Assembly (NCBI RefSeq): GCF_017742245.1
Contig: NZ_JAGHKO010000001.1
Location: 124,001-188,000 of the forward strand
Direction of reading: 5' to 3'
Source of the DNA: Niastella soli
Lineage (GTDB): Bacteria > Bacteroidota > Bacteroidia > Chitinophagales > Chitinophagaceae
Length of the DNA: 64,000 nucleotides
Positions 1 through 8,535 of this stretch are shown in pieces (the stretch's first letter is position 1; the number at the start of each line of letters is the position of its first letter). The translations under genes were made by a program, and so were the position numbers. A model generated the notes under the pieces. It was not told the origin of the DNA. It searched no databases and was given only the letters and a program-made list of their open reading frames with translations.

Positions 1-820
1 CAAATACATTTCCGATTACCCTGTTACGTTCACCATGCCGTAATACCAGTCCGCCTTCGCATTCCCAAAATGTATTGTAGTTTATCAGGTTGTCGCCGCT
101 TTTTATGGATACCACTTCCACTTCTCCGTTACAGCGTTCAAAATAGTTATGGTGAATATTGGTGCGGGAAGAAGTATGTGCATACCGCGACACCCCCACC
201 CGCATGGTCTCGCCGCCATTGGAGCCCAGTGGCAGGCGGCCATTGAAATAGTTGCTGTCTATCTGGTGGTAGTTCTGCTGGCTACGCTCATCATTCAATT
301 CAACAATAATGGTAGGACCGCTGGTTAACTTATTTCTGAAAGTACAATGGTCTACGCGGTTGTGCTGTCCCCATAATACGATCCAGTTCTCGGTATCGAA
401 GCGGCCGGGTTTGTTGTAGCTGTCGAATACACAGTTGGTGAGGCGGCAGTTATTGGCCAGGTGGTCATTGTCTTTTCTGAATTCAACGGTGGCGCCTTTC
501 TCGGCAAAGCCATTCCTAAACCAAATGCCTGATACCACCACGTGGTTGCTGCCAAACTGAATAAATGAGTTGCCGGTAAATTCCACTGCACCTGGTACAG
601 CGGCGGCAATCACTACCGGTTTTTCTTTGGTACCGCTTGTTTCAATTTGCAGCGCCACATTATTCCATTGGCCCTTATTGAGCAGGATTGTATCACCGGG
701 CTGCACCTTTGATAACGCATCCCGTAATTGCCGGGGATCATTAACAAGTATAGAAGATGCTTGCACCCTTTGCGCAAACACTAAAGCCATTAAAAACGAT
801 ATGCATGTAAGTTTTTTCAT
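1..820 (-). CDS. Polysaccharide lyase family 6 (alginate/chondroitinase B-like), 3' part outside the window
   Basis: Reading leftward from an ATG at 820, an open frame of 273 codons runs off the window edge, so the C-terminus is missing. An N-terminal signal peptide (MKKLTCISFLMALVFAQ) implies export. The rest looks like a right-handed parallel beta-helix typical of PL6, with NGGETMRVG near the middle, then SIKSGDN and LVLRHGE. The Lys in SIKSG is residue 240 and the Arg in LRHG is residue 261. This 21-residue spacing equals that of the catalytic Lys250/Arg271 pair of Pedobacter chondroitinase B. PL6 enzymes cleave alginate or dermatan/chondroitin by beta-elimination using calcium, Lys and Arg; sequence alone does not settle the substrate. 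It lies 36 nt behind the GntR gene and probably ends the PUL operon visible here. Confidence 0.9.
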   Translation of the reverse strand, partial: MKKLTCISFLMALVFAQRVQASSILVNDPRQLRDALSKVQPGDTILLNKGQWNNVALQIETSGTKEKPVVIAAAVPGAVEFTGNSFIQFGSNHVVVSGIWFRNGFAEKGATVEFRKDNDHLANNCRLTNCVFDSYNKPGRFDTENWIVLWGQHNRVDHCTFRNKLTSGPTIIVELNDERSQQNYHQIDSNYFNGRLPLGSNGGETMRVGVSRYAHTSSRTNIHHNYFERCNGEVEVVSIKSGDNLINYNTFWECEGGLVLRHGERNRVIGNVF

Positions 821-856
821 TAGCAGCTTTTTAAGACCCCTTTTCAACCCTTTCCA

Positions 857-1579
857 CTATATCAACTTTACCTCTTTACTGATTCTAAATATATCATCTA
901 AATGAGCTGCCATGGCCGCACCTGCTGCATCGGCATCCTGGTCGGCAATAGCCTGCAAGATCTCATGGTGCTCGGCCATGGCCTTTACACCGCGGTTATC
1001 GCCACAGATCTTTTTCTCTACAATGTTGCGGATCATATCGGGCAACAGCATCAACAGCATGCTTTCAAACACGGAGTTCTTGGTAGCATTGGCAATGCGC
1101 AGGTGAATGAACATGTCCTCCTGGATGGCGTCCTGTTTGCTATTTACTTTTAGATCGTAATCTTCCACGGCACTTCGCAGCAATGCCAGGTCTTCCTCCG
1201 TACGCCGCATGGCTGCCAGGCGGGCGGCATTGATCTCCATATAATAGCGGGCCTCAATCAAGGCAGAAAAATCGTCTTTATTAAAATTGATGATATCGGT
1301 CAGTACGCCTTCAATCATTTTTATGCTATAGCCCGATACATAGGTACCGCTTTGGGGCGAGGTTTTCAGCAATCCGAAAAATTCCAGCTTGCGAATGGCC
1401 TCCCGCACATAACTTCTACCCACACCCAGCTTTTCCGCCAGCACCCGCTCGGCTGGTAACCGGTCGCCCGGTTTTAACTGCCCCGATACGATCAGCTGTT
1501 TCAACTGTTGTATGATCTTGTCGGTTGGACTTTCAAACTCTATGCTTTTAATGCTCTGTATAATATCTGCGGTATCCAT
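857..1579 (-). CDS. GntR-family (FadR/FCD subfamily) transcriptional regulator
   Basis: A 240-residue regulator. Residues about 20-85 form a winged helix-turn-helix of GntR type (GDRLPAERVLAEKLGVGRS, then REAIRKLEFFGLLKT and a wing with SGTYV). Residues about 95-235 form an all-helical FCD effector domain. FadR-subfamily regulators often control uronate catabolism (UxuR, ExuR, KdgR), which suits the neighbouring PL6 lyase, whose products are unsaturated uronates. The gene sits inside the operon, 38 nt after the lipoprotein gene and 36 nt before the lyase gene. The likely target is the pair of TTGGTTAACCAA palindromes at the operon promoter, so I infer autoregulated repression relieved by a uronate-type ligand. 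Confidence 0.93.
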   Translation of the reverse strand: MDTADIIQSIKSIEFESPTDKIIQQLKQLIVSGQLKPGDRLPAERVLAEKLGVGRSYVREAIRKLEFFGLLKTSPQSGTYVSGYSIKMIEGVLTDIINFNKDDFSALIEARYYMEINAARLAAMRRTEEDLALLRSAVEDYDLKVNSKQDAIQEDMFIHLRIANATKNSVFESMLLMLLPDMIRNIVEKKICGDNRGVKAMAEHHEILQAIADQDADAAGAAMAAHLDDIFRISKEVKLI

Positions 1580-1617
1580 AATACTGTGTTTAATGCAGGT
1601 GTAAGGTTACTGATTTT

Positions 1618-3207
1618 TTATTGTTCTTTCATTATATCAAAGGTCAAAGTAGAGGTACCCTGGTTAGGTGATGCTACCGGGTTGATCCCGATAATTTTGA
1701 TCAGGATATTTTTAGTAGGTCCGCTACCGCCGGCAGGTGTCATTTTCGCATAAATAACTGAACCTGTTGAAAATTGTGTGTTGTTAGGCGCACTGGCTGA
1801 AGGAGCTGATACGCCGGTAAAAAAGGCATCGCTCATCTCGGTAATACTATTACTGTTGAATCTATTAGCTACATTGGTTTCTGCCGAACCGGTACCCAAT
1901 ACGCGGAACAACGTTTTCTTCAGGGTGCTGGAGGTAGGCGTAGCCGGCGCCCAGGAGGTGCCGTTGCATTTAAAGGTAAGCAGCGTGGATGCTGAAATGT
2001 TTGCCGGGTTTTGAAAGGCGATCGAGACCGCACTGTTAGTGAAGAGGGCAAAATCAATTTTCGCATGGGTGCTGGCATCGTTCACCACATCACAACCTCC
2101 CTTAATTGGATTAGCTACGTCTCCGGTAAAGAAACAGGAAGCAGAATTGACGGTGGCCGTCCCTTGCGACATCATCGTGATGTTCTTCCAATAATAATAA
2201 GGCAATATCTTAACAGGCACCGAGGCGCTGTTTTGGCTGTTGCCGGCGTCTTTTGCTACCAGTTTGGCCGCAGTAACATTTGTTGCATAACCAAAACCTG
2301 AATAGGTAAAGCTGTAGTTGTAGTCGTTGCTGGCGGAACTGGTAAGCACCGGTGTTACCGTACCCTGCACTGTTTCCCCGCCATTGGTCACGGCATAGAT
2401 CGTTACCGTACTGATCGGTGAATACGATTTCAACGTACCGCTGATCTCAGGTTTACCATCTGGCAGCGCCGTCTGCAGCTCAGTGGCGCTAAACGCGATC
2501 ACCGGTTTAAAGGGAATATTTACGAACTGGATTATTTTTTCTGTCTTCAATCCATAAATATCCTTTGCAATCACACGGAACTGTCCGGCGCCATCGCCAT
2601 AAGTATAGTTATAATTAAGGGTGATCTCTTTGCTTCCATTCCCTTTCACACTGTCGAGATTGACAAAATTGCCATTTCGGTTATCCGCATAATAGATCAT
2701 GGCCAACCCGGTTTCACTAGATGCTTTCCCGCTTATGGAGGAAGCGCCATTTAAAGCAGGTGTCATGGTGTTGGGTAAGCCGGTTAATACCGGTGCATTA
2801 GGATCAAAGTAGGTAATGTTGATTATTTTTTCAAAGGAAGCGCTGTTGTCCTGCACGCATAACAGCTTCAGGCCTTTTACGCCTGCCAGGTTAATACCTG
2901 CCCATGATGCGGCCTTTACCTCGAATTGGTAATCGCGCCGGTTTTCCGAAGGGGGAAAATCAACCTGGATAAGCGTATCCTGTTTGCTTTCGCGTTGCAG
3001 GTAATAATAGATCACTTCCATATTTATTGTTGCGTTGATAGAACCGCTAACGCTTGTCTGGGGTTGAAACCCTTTCAGCGCCACGTTGTACACAAAATCG
3101 GGACTGTCCACGGTTCCATCTGGCTGAACAAAATCTTTTTTATGACATGCCACTATCAGCATTACACATGCTGCTAGTGTGATTGATAATTTGAGTATTT
3201 TTTCCAT
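1618..3207 (-). CDS. Surface lipoprotein with Ig-like repeats in SusE/F position
   Basis: A 529-residue lipoprotein: a hydrophobic leader ends in LIVAC, with Cys21 as the likely lipidated residue, followed by HKKD, an export-compatible Bacteroidota start. The body is rich in beta-strands and has several Ig-like segments (for example ALNGASSISGKASSETGLAM and PVIAFSATELQ), with a separate C-terminal domain ending STLTFDIMKEQ. No enzyme motif is visible. It follows susD directly in the operon, the usual place for an outer-membrane glycan-binding protein (SusE/F or SGBP role). The role is inferred from position and architecture; I do not recognise a specific Pfam family. Confidence 0.75.
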   Translation of the reverse strand: MEKILKLSITLAACVMLIVACHKKDFVQPDGTVDSPDFVYNVALKGFQPQTSVSGSINATINMEVIYYYLQRESKQDTLIQVDFPPSENRRDYQFEVKAASWAGINLAGVKGLKLLCVQDNSASFEKIINITYFDPNAPVLTGLPNTMTPALNGASSISGKASSETGLAMIYYADNRNGNFVNLDSVKGNGSKEITLNYNYTYGDGAGQFRVIAKDIYGLKTEKIIQFVNIPFKPVIAFSATELQTALPDGKPEISGTLKSYSPISTVTIYAVTNGGETVQGTVTPVLTSSASNDYNYSFTYSGFGYATNVTAAKLVAKDAGNSQNSASVPVKILPYYYWKNITMMSQGTATVNSASCFFTGDVANPIKGGCDVVNDASTHAKIDFALFTNSAVSIAFQNPANISASTLLTFKCNGTSWAPATPTSSTLKKTLFRVLGTGSAETNVANRFNSNSITEMSDAFFTGVSAPSASAPNNTQFSTGSVIYAKMTPAGGSGPTKNILIKIIGINPVASPNQGTSTLTFDIMKEQ

Positions 3208-3234
3208 ATGGGCTTTCGTTGGTTTAAGGTCGCT

Positions 3235-4800
3235 TTAGTAGCCTTTATTTTGGTCTATGTCAATCTCGTTATTGGTATCCAGCTCCCGCTGCGGTATCGG
3301 CAGTAACGGGCGGATAGTAATATTCGCCTGCAGATCAGCCAATGGGATGGCTGGTTTGAACTTTTTATAATGCGCATCATATTCCGATGCATAATATCCC
3401 TGCATGGTGGTCACAAACTGACCGGTACGTTGCAGATCGAACAGACGCTGGTTCTCAAACGCCAGTTCTATCCTTCTTTCATCGAGTAATTTGGTAAGGA
3501 AGGTGACGCTGGTAATTGCTTCTGCCCCTGCTGCCGGATACTGATAAAATGCAGCTGAGAAACTACCGGTAGTATAAGTCGCCGCCCCTGCCCTTGCGCG
3601 AATTCGATTGATGATCTCAACCGAAGCCGGATCAAAACCTACAGCCTCCGCTTTCATCATCAGCACATCGGCAAAACGGATCACCGGGAAATCATTTTCC
3701 GCATCGTTCTTTAACATTACCGGCGACAGGAATTTCTTTACATAATTCAGGGTGTTGTACCGCTCAATGGTAGCAGCCTTTCGTTTATCGGCAGCACCCG
3801 TTGCAGGCACAATGTATTTTGATACCATATTATCGGTAGGATAGTTCAATCCCGAACCATTACCATTTAATATGGCGCTGCCGCTGTTCAAGGCTGCAAA
3901 GGAATTGGCCATATAATTACCCAGACCCAATCCTCCTGCTTTGTACCGAACAGCAAAAACAATTTCCTTATTCATTTCATTGCTGATGGAAAATACATCG
4001 GCATAATTTGATAACAGATCGTGACCGCTGTTGTTGATCACCTCATCCAGCAACGGCAGGGCATCTGTCTTGCGGTTGGTAGTAAGGTATACTTTTGCCA
4101 GCAACGATTTAGCAGCCCACACCGTAGCGCGGCCAAGGTCTTCCTGCGCCATGGCGCTGAAGTTCTTTTTCGCCATAAAGTTCTGTGCAGCTTCCAGGTC
4201 GGCGGTGATCAGTTTGTAGCAGTCTTCCACAGAAGAACGATTGATCGATTTTAATGCCTCCGGATCTTCTGATCTCGTGAGAATGAACACACCACCAAAC
4301 AACCGCACCAGGTTAAAATAATGGTACGCTCTGATGAACAACGCCTCGCCCGCCAGTTGCTTCCGTTGCGCATCATCCATTTGCGCCGTGGGTTCACCCA
4401 GCGTGATCTTTCCATCGGTATATTCTATGCCCAGGCTTCTCAACACATAATTGGCACTGCGGATATTTTTATAAGTGTAGTACCAATAGTTATATACCTG
4501 GCTGTGCGATGAGTTTTGCAGATAGGTATTAAGATCGCTTAACTCAATATTGGCAACGGAGGTGCTGCCCGGCGAACCCTGTTTAGAAACATCGGAACGC
4601 AGTTCGGTCATCATCCATTCTGTTTCCAATGGTTTTTGCAATCCATTGTAACAACCGGAAAGCGCCACTTTCACTTCATCATAATTATGGTAGTAATTCT
4701 CTACCGTTACATTCGACTCCGGTTTCAGGTCAATGATCTTGTTACAGGCGCTGAGGCTTGCAACGAGTGTTATTATTGAAATTTGTTTGAACCAATTCAT
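3235..4800 (-). CDS. SusD/RagB-family glycan-binding lipoprotein (PUL 1)
   Basis: A 521-residue protein. I start it at the ATG at 4800 (MNWFKQISII), because upstream codons overlap the end of susC and do not look like a leader. The signal ends in SLSAC with the lipidated Cys followed by NK. SusD hallmarks include the N-terminal DLKPESNVT segment, the TPR-like helices around LAGEALFIRAYHYFNLVRLFGG and the C-terminal FLTKLLDERRIELAFENQR..LFDLQRTG block, ending in IPQRELDTN. It caps the SusC transporter at the outer membrane and binds oligosaccharide. It lies 25 nt downstream of susC in the same operon. Confidence 0.95.
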   Translation of the reverse strand: MNWFKQISIITLVASLSACNKIIDLKPESNVTVENYYHNYDEVKVALSGCYNGLQKPLETEWMMTELRSDVSKQGSPGSTSVANIELSDLNTYLQNSSHSQVYNYWYYTYKNIRSANYVLRSLGIEYTDGKITLGEPTAQMDDAQRKQLAGEALFIRAYHYFNLVRLFGGVFILTRSEDPEALKSINRSSVEDCYKLITADLEAAQNFMAKKNFSAMAQEDLGRATVWAAKSLLAKVYLTTNRKTDALPLLDEVINNSGHDLLSNYADVFSISNEMNKEIVFAVRYKAGGLGLGNYMANSFAALNSGSAILNGNGSGLNYPTDNMVSKYIVPATGAADKRKAATIERYNTLNYVKKFLSPVMLKNDAENDFPVIRFADVLMMKAEAVGFDPASVEIINRIRARAGAATYTTGSFSAAFYQYPAAGAEAITSVTFLTKLLDERRIELAFENQRLFDLQRTGQFVTTMQGYYASEYDAHYKKFKPAIPLADLQANITIRPLLPIPQRELDTNNEIDIDQNKGY

Positions 4801-4825
4801 AATTCCAGTTTTTTCAATGGCAGCA

Positions 4826-7800
4826 TTAAAAATTAATATCAATACCTACAGACACCGTTCTTCCTATGGGGAAAGCACCGCGCTGATAACCATCGATCAG
4901 CGGCGAAGAATAGGTACCGGAAGTAGCTCTGGCTTCCGGATTTATTCCACGGTACGATTTTGACATTACGTACAATAGGTTCTCACCAGCAGCATACATG
5001 CGAATGCCGTTCAATTTCAGACGCTTTACCTGTTTGGCTGGTAAGGAATAACCCAACATGGCACTGCGCAACGCAACATACGATCCATCCTCAATTACGT
5101 AATCGGTCAGCAACCAATCACTGCCGAGTGACCCATACGGTGTTTTGCCATCACCGGGGAAAGCTGCACTTACCCAACGGCCAGCCGTGTTATAATTTTT
5201 ATTGTACCATTTAGATTCGTTGTAATAAGCATCGCCATTCAGGATGCTGGCGCCCTGTACGCCCTGTACCACAAAGCTCAGATCGAATGATTTGTATTTA
5301 ACCGAATTGGTAATGCCCCAGGTAAAATCAGGGAAAGGTTTACCCAACACGGTACGGTCCTGCTCATCGATGACCTTGTCACCGGTCACATCGGCAAATT
5401 TCAATCCGCCCGCTACAAAGTACTTCGCCATAGAACTGTTGTACCCGTCCGCTTTGGCATCAGCAATTTCCTGGTCAGATTTCCATACGCCATCAGTTTT
5501 ATAACCAAAGAACTGTACGGATGGACTGCCCACTACAGAAGCATATATTTCATTGCGTTCACCGTAATTATATTGATAGGGTTCGCCGCCCATTTGCAAC
5601 AGCTCGTTGCGATTGCCGGAGATATTCAGGCTGGTTGACCATTGCCAGTTTTTGTTGCGCACGTTCATTGAGGTCAATTCCAGTTCCAAACCCTGGTTGC
5701 GCACTTTACCAATGTTGTTCCAGTACTGGTTACTGCCGCTGAACGACATGGCCGCCTGTTTGAACAACAGGCGATCGGTTGTACCATTATAATATTCTAT
5801 GCTGCCAGTGATGCGATCACCAAACAATCCGAAATCTATACCCGCATCGTACTGAAAAGTACGTTCCCAGGTAAGTATATTGGGCAATACATCGTTGTTG
5901 GCCGCTAACCCGCTCCCCATCGTTCCGGTACCTGCGCCAAAAGCGTAATTAGCCATATTCAGCAATTCGAGGTAACTGAAGGGCTCAATTTTATTATTAC
6001 CCGTAGCACCATAACTGCCGCGGAGCTTCAGGTTGCTCAACCAATGAATGTCTTGCATAAACGGCTCAGCGCTGACACGCCAACCGGCCGATACCGCCGG
6101 GAACCAACCGTATTTCTGACCTTCAGGAAAATAACCGCTGCCATCGGTACGTAAACTGGCCGAGAACAAATATTTCCCATCATAATCATAGGTAAGTCTG
6201 CCCAGATATGATAACAACCCTATTGGTGTTTTTTGGGTGTAGGTGTTTGACAGATCAATCGAAGAGGCCTGGTTCAGGGTTTGGATATCGTCACTGGGCA
6301 GGTTCAAACCTGTGAGCTGACTTTCACGGATGTTGGTTTTTTGCGCAGTAAAGCCAGCAACTGCAGTAATATTGTGTTTGTTTTTAATGCTGGTGTTATA
6401 ATTCAAAGTGTTCTCCCATAACAGATCAAGGTATTTTTTGGTATAGCTCGTGCCCTTGTTCACATCGCCATCGGCTTTGGCATTCTTTTTTGCGAAACTG
6501 TTTGTTTCAACATAGTTAAAGTAAGCGCTGGCCGAAGTTTTGGCCGACAGGCCTTTCATCAATTCAACAGTCAGATCGGCACCGGTCAATGCCCGGTAGT
6601 TATCAGTAAAACTGTTGCTCCGTTCTGCAATTGATTTTGGGGTGTTATTACTGCTGGAGAATGGGATCACCTTACCATCAGTTACACTGGGATCAGTAGC
6701 GCTGTTATAATAAGTGCCATCAGGCATGTATCCCTGGTAAATAAGATTGCTGAAATGACCCGCCTGTGCCCAGTCGCCTGGTTGCAGATTGGTCCATTGC
6801 GCATTTTGCTTTACAAAGGCAGCCGTAGCAGCGGTATGCTTTACCGGCAGGCCTGAATAGAAGCGATAATAATCGGTAAAGTTTGCAGCAGGTGATTCAG
6901 ACCTTGAATAAGAAGGATTGAAATTAACGCTGAACTTTACTTTCGGGCTCAGGTTACCATCGAGCTTGGTTTTGAAGTTCATGCGGTTCAATGCGCTGTG
7001 CGACATTATCCCCTGATCGCCCTGGTAATTGCCCGACACATAATACCGCAGGTCCTTACCACCCGAAACGTTTAATTGAACATTGTAGATGGAGGCACTT
7101 TGTAAAGCTTCCTCCTGCCAGTTGGTACCATCGCCATTGCGCAGCACACTTTCTACCAGGTAACGCGCTTTTTCCTGCGAGGTAATAAGGTTTTGTTTAT
7201 CGGCAGTGACCGCAGGGTCTTTTGCCCGCATGGCAGCTTCATCGTACATTTTTTCAGTGTACTCGGTTGTGCTCATGATCGGGTGTAGCTTGAACGGTGA
7301 TTTCACGCCGTAGTAGGCTTTCAGCCCGTATTTTGGTTTGTTCGATTTACCACTCTTGGTGGTAATGATGATAACACCGTTAGCACCACGTGAACCGTAA
7401 ATGGCTGAAGAAGCCGCGTCTTTCAACACTTCTATTGATTCCACATCAAATGTGCTCACCATCGATAACCCATCAGGCACCGGATGGCCATCTACCACCA
7501 CCAACGGGTCGGCGTTGGCGCTGATAGAGCTTAAACCACGCACCCTGATGCGGGGGCTTGCCTGTACTTCAGAGCTTACGTTTTGTACCGTAACGCCTGC
7601 TATTTTACCTATGAGGGTTTTATCAATACTGGAGGTTGGAATTTCATCGAGGTTCTCATTCTTCACTTTTGAAACCGAGCCGGTAAGGTGTGATTTGCGT
7701 TGCTGCCCATAACCGATCACCACAATATCATCGAGCACCGCGGCCTGCACCGCCAGTTGAATGGAAATGCTGGTTTTGCCGTTCAGCTCAATCACCTGGG

Positions 7801-8059
7801 GTTTATAACCCACCGCGCTGGCCATTAATTTGGCTTTTACACTGTTGATCTTGATGGTGAAGTTTCCTTTGTCGTCGGAGCTGACGCCGGCATTCTTGGA
7901 GCCGAACACCGTAATGGAGACAGCCGGAATTGGTTTACCTGTCTTTTCATCCGTGACTTTGCCTTCTATCGTTTTCTGCGCCAGGGCAAGCAAGCTAAAA
8001 AGCAGACACAAGGTGGTTGATAAACAGCGCTTTAGCAGTCTGTTTTGGGGGGTCGTCAT
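4826..8059 (-). CDS. SusC/RagA-family TonB-dependent outer-membrane transporter (PUL 1)
   Basis: About 1077 residues from the ATG at 8059; six more codons upstream would need a TTG start. A signal peptide ends near LLALAQ. It is followed by a carboxypeptidase-like (CarboxypepD_reg) domain (IEGKVTDEKTGKPIPAVSI), a TonB-box region (DDIVVIGYGQQ), a plug domain with the SusC signature (RVRGLSSISANADPLVVVDG and YGSRGANGVIIITTKSG), and a C-terminal beta-barrel ending in VSVGIDINF. It imports large oligosaccharides across the outer membrane with the downstream SusD. It is the first gene of the PUL; its promoter and operators lie at 8113-8167. Confidence 0.96.
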   Translation of the reverse strand: MTTPQNRLLKRCLSTTLCLLFSLLALAQKTIEGKVTDEKTGKPIPAVSITVFGSKNAGVSSDDKGNFTIKINSVKAKLMASAVGYKPQVIELNGKTSISIQLAVQAAVLDDIVVIGYGQQRKSHLTGSVSKVKNENLDEIPTSSIDKTLIGKIAGVTVQNVSSEVQASPRIRVRGLSSISANADPLVVVDGHPVPDGLSMVSTFDVESIEVLKDAASSAIYGSRGANGVIIITTKSGKSNKPKYGLKAYYGVKSPFKLHPIMSTTEYTEKMYDEAAMRAKDPAVTADKQNLITSQEKARYLVESVLRNGDGTNWQEEALQSASIYNVQLNVSGGKDLRYYVSGNYQGDQGIMSHSALNRMNFKTKLDGNLSPKVKFSVNFNPSYSRSESPAANFTDYYRFYSGLPVKHTAATAAFVKQNAQWTNLQPGDWAQAGHFSNLIYQGYMPDGTYYNSATDPSVTDGKVIPFSSSNNTPKSIAERSNSFTDNYRALTGADLTVELMKGLSAKTSASAYFNYVETNSFAKKNAKADGDVNKGTSYTKKYLDLLWENTLNYNTSIKNKHNITAVAGFTAQKTNIRESQLTGLNLPSDDIQTLNQASSIDLSNTYTQKTPIGLLSYLGRLTYDYDGKYLFSASLRTDGSGYFPEGQKYGWFPAVSAGWRVSAEPFMQDIHWLSNLKLRGSYGATGNNKIEPFSYLELLNMANYAFGAGTGTMGSGLAANNDVLPNILTWERTFQYDAGIDFGLFGDRITGSIEYYNGTTDRLLFKQAAMSFSGSNQYWNNIGKVRNQGLELELTSMNVRNKNWQWSTSLNISGNRNELLQMGGEPYQYNYGERNEIYASVVGSPSVQFFGYKTDGVWKSDQEIADAKADGYNSSMAKYFVAGGLKFADVTGDKVIDEQDRTVLGKPFPDFTWGITNSVKYKSFDLSFVVQGVQGASILNGDAYYNESKWYNKNYNTAGRWVSAAFPGDGKTPYGSLGSDWLLTDYVIEDGSYVALRSAMLGYSLPAKQVKRLKLNGIRMYAAGENLLYVMSKSYRGINPEARATSGTYSSPLIDGYQRGAFPIGRTVSVGIDINF

Positions 8060-8112
8060 TGGCAGTTTGTTTTGCAATCGTTTCTAAATAGGGCAAATCT
8101 CAAGGCCAAGAA

Positions 8113-8167
8113 TTGGTTAACCAATAATTGGTTAACCAAATGTAGGGTATATTCTACACTAACCAAA
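8113..8167 (-). promoter_or_regulatory. PUL 1 promoter overlapped by two GntR-type operators
   Basis: On the minus strand, TTTG (complement of 8164-8167) is followed after 19 nt by TACATTTG (complement of 8137-8144), a full match to the Bacteroidota -33/-7 consensus TTTG-N(17-23)-TAnnTTTG. Two perfect 12-bp palindromes TTGGTTAACCAA lie at 8113-8124 and 8128-8139, centres 15 bp apart. The second overlaps the -7 box and the first lies just downstream, over the expected transcription start. TTGGTNNACCAA-like sites are typical of FadR-subfamily GntR repressors, and the operon encodes one. Confidence 0.85.
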
Positions 8168-8250
8168 TTTAAATTGACCTTTTTGTGCTTTTGGGGTATG
8201 AAGACTGCCTAAGCCAATGATTGTAAGTATTCTATAAATAAAATATATGG

Positions 8251-8348
8251 ACAAGACCTGTCAGGTTCGCCATCGAAATCTGACCAATTAGAGAGTTAAT
8301 GCGATCCTGAAAGGTCGTGTTTGAGGTAAGACGAACAAGACCTGTCAG
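8251..8348. repeat. Short dispersed word ACAAGACCTGTCAG in alternating orientation
   Basis: ACAAGACCTGTCAG occurs at 8251-8264 and again at 8335-8348. Between them at 8306-8320 lies a near-perfect inverted copy (CCTGAAAGGTCGTGT). The spacer between the two PULs (8060-8535) otherwise holds the PUL 1 promoter, a CCCCGC/GCGGGA hairpin near 8354-8370 and two hairpins at 8433-8497. No gene was seen in it. Confidence 0.6.
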
Positions 8349-8432
8349 AGCCTGCCCCGCTTTGCGGGATCAAAGACGCCAACCTGATAATGCATGAACC
8401 AGTGATGGATCTTACAGGTCATATCCATACCA

Positions 8433-8456
8433 GGCACTCCGACTCGTCGGAGTGCC
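8433..8456. other. Perfect 10-bp hairpin GGCACTCCGA/TCGGAGTGCC
   Basis: Arms 8433-8442 and 8447-8456 pair perfectly with a 4-nt loop. It sits just beyond the operon terminator in the minus direction, so it may back up termination or protect 3' ends. No T-tract follows on the minus strand. On the plus strand it is followed by ATTAAAAAA. Confidence 0.55.
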
Positions 8457-8459
8457 ATT

Positions 8460-8497
8460 AAAAAAGGTGAGCCACTCTGCAAGAGTGACCCACCTTA
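8460..8497 (-). terminator. Rho-independent terminator of the 12-gene PUL 2 string
   Basis: Read on the minus strand, arms AAGGTGGGTCACTCT (8497-8483) and AGAGTGGCTCACCTT (8479-8465) form a stem with a 3-nt loop and two imperfect positions, followed directly by a T run (8466-8460). It lies about 40 nt past the stop codon of the last gene at 8536. Confidence 0.85.
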
Positions 8498-8535
8498 TTA
8501 ATTAAAACACTAAAACATACTCCTTACAAAGCTTC

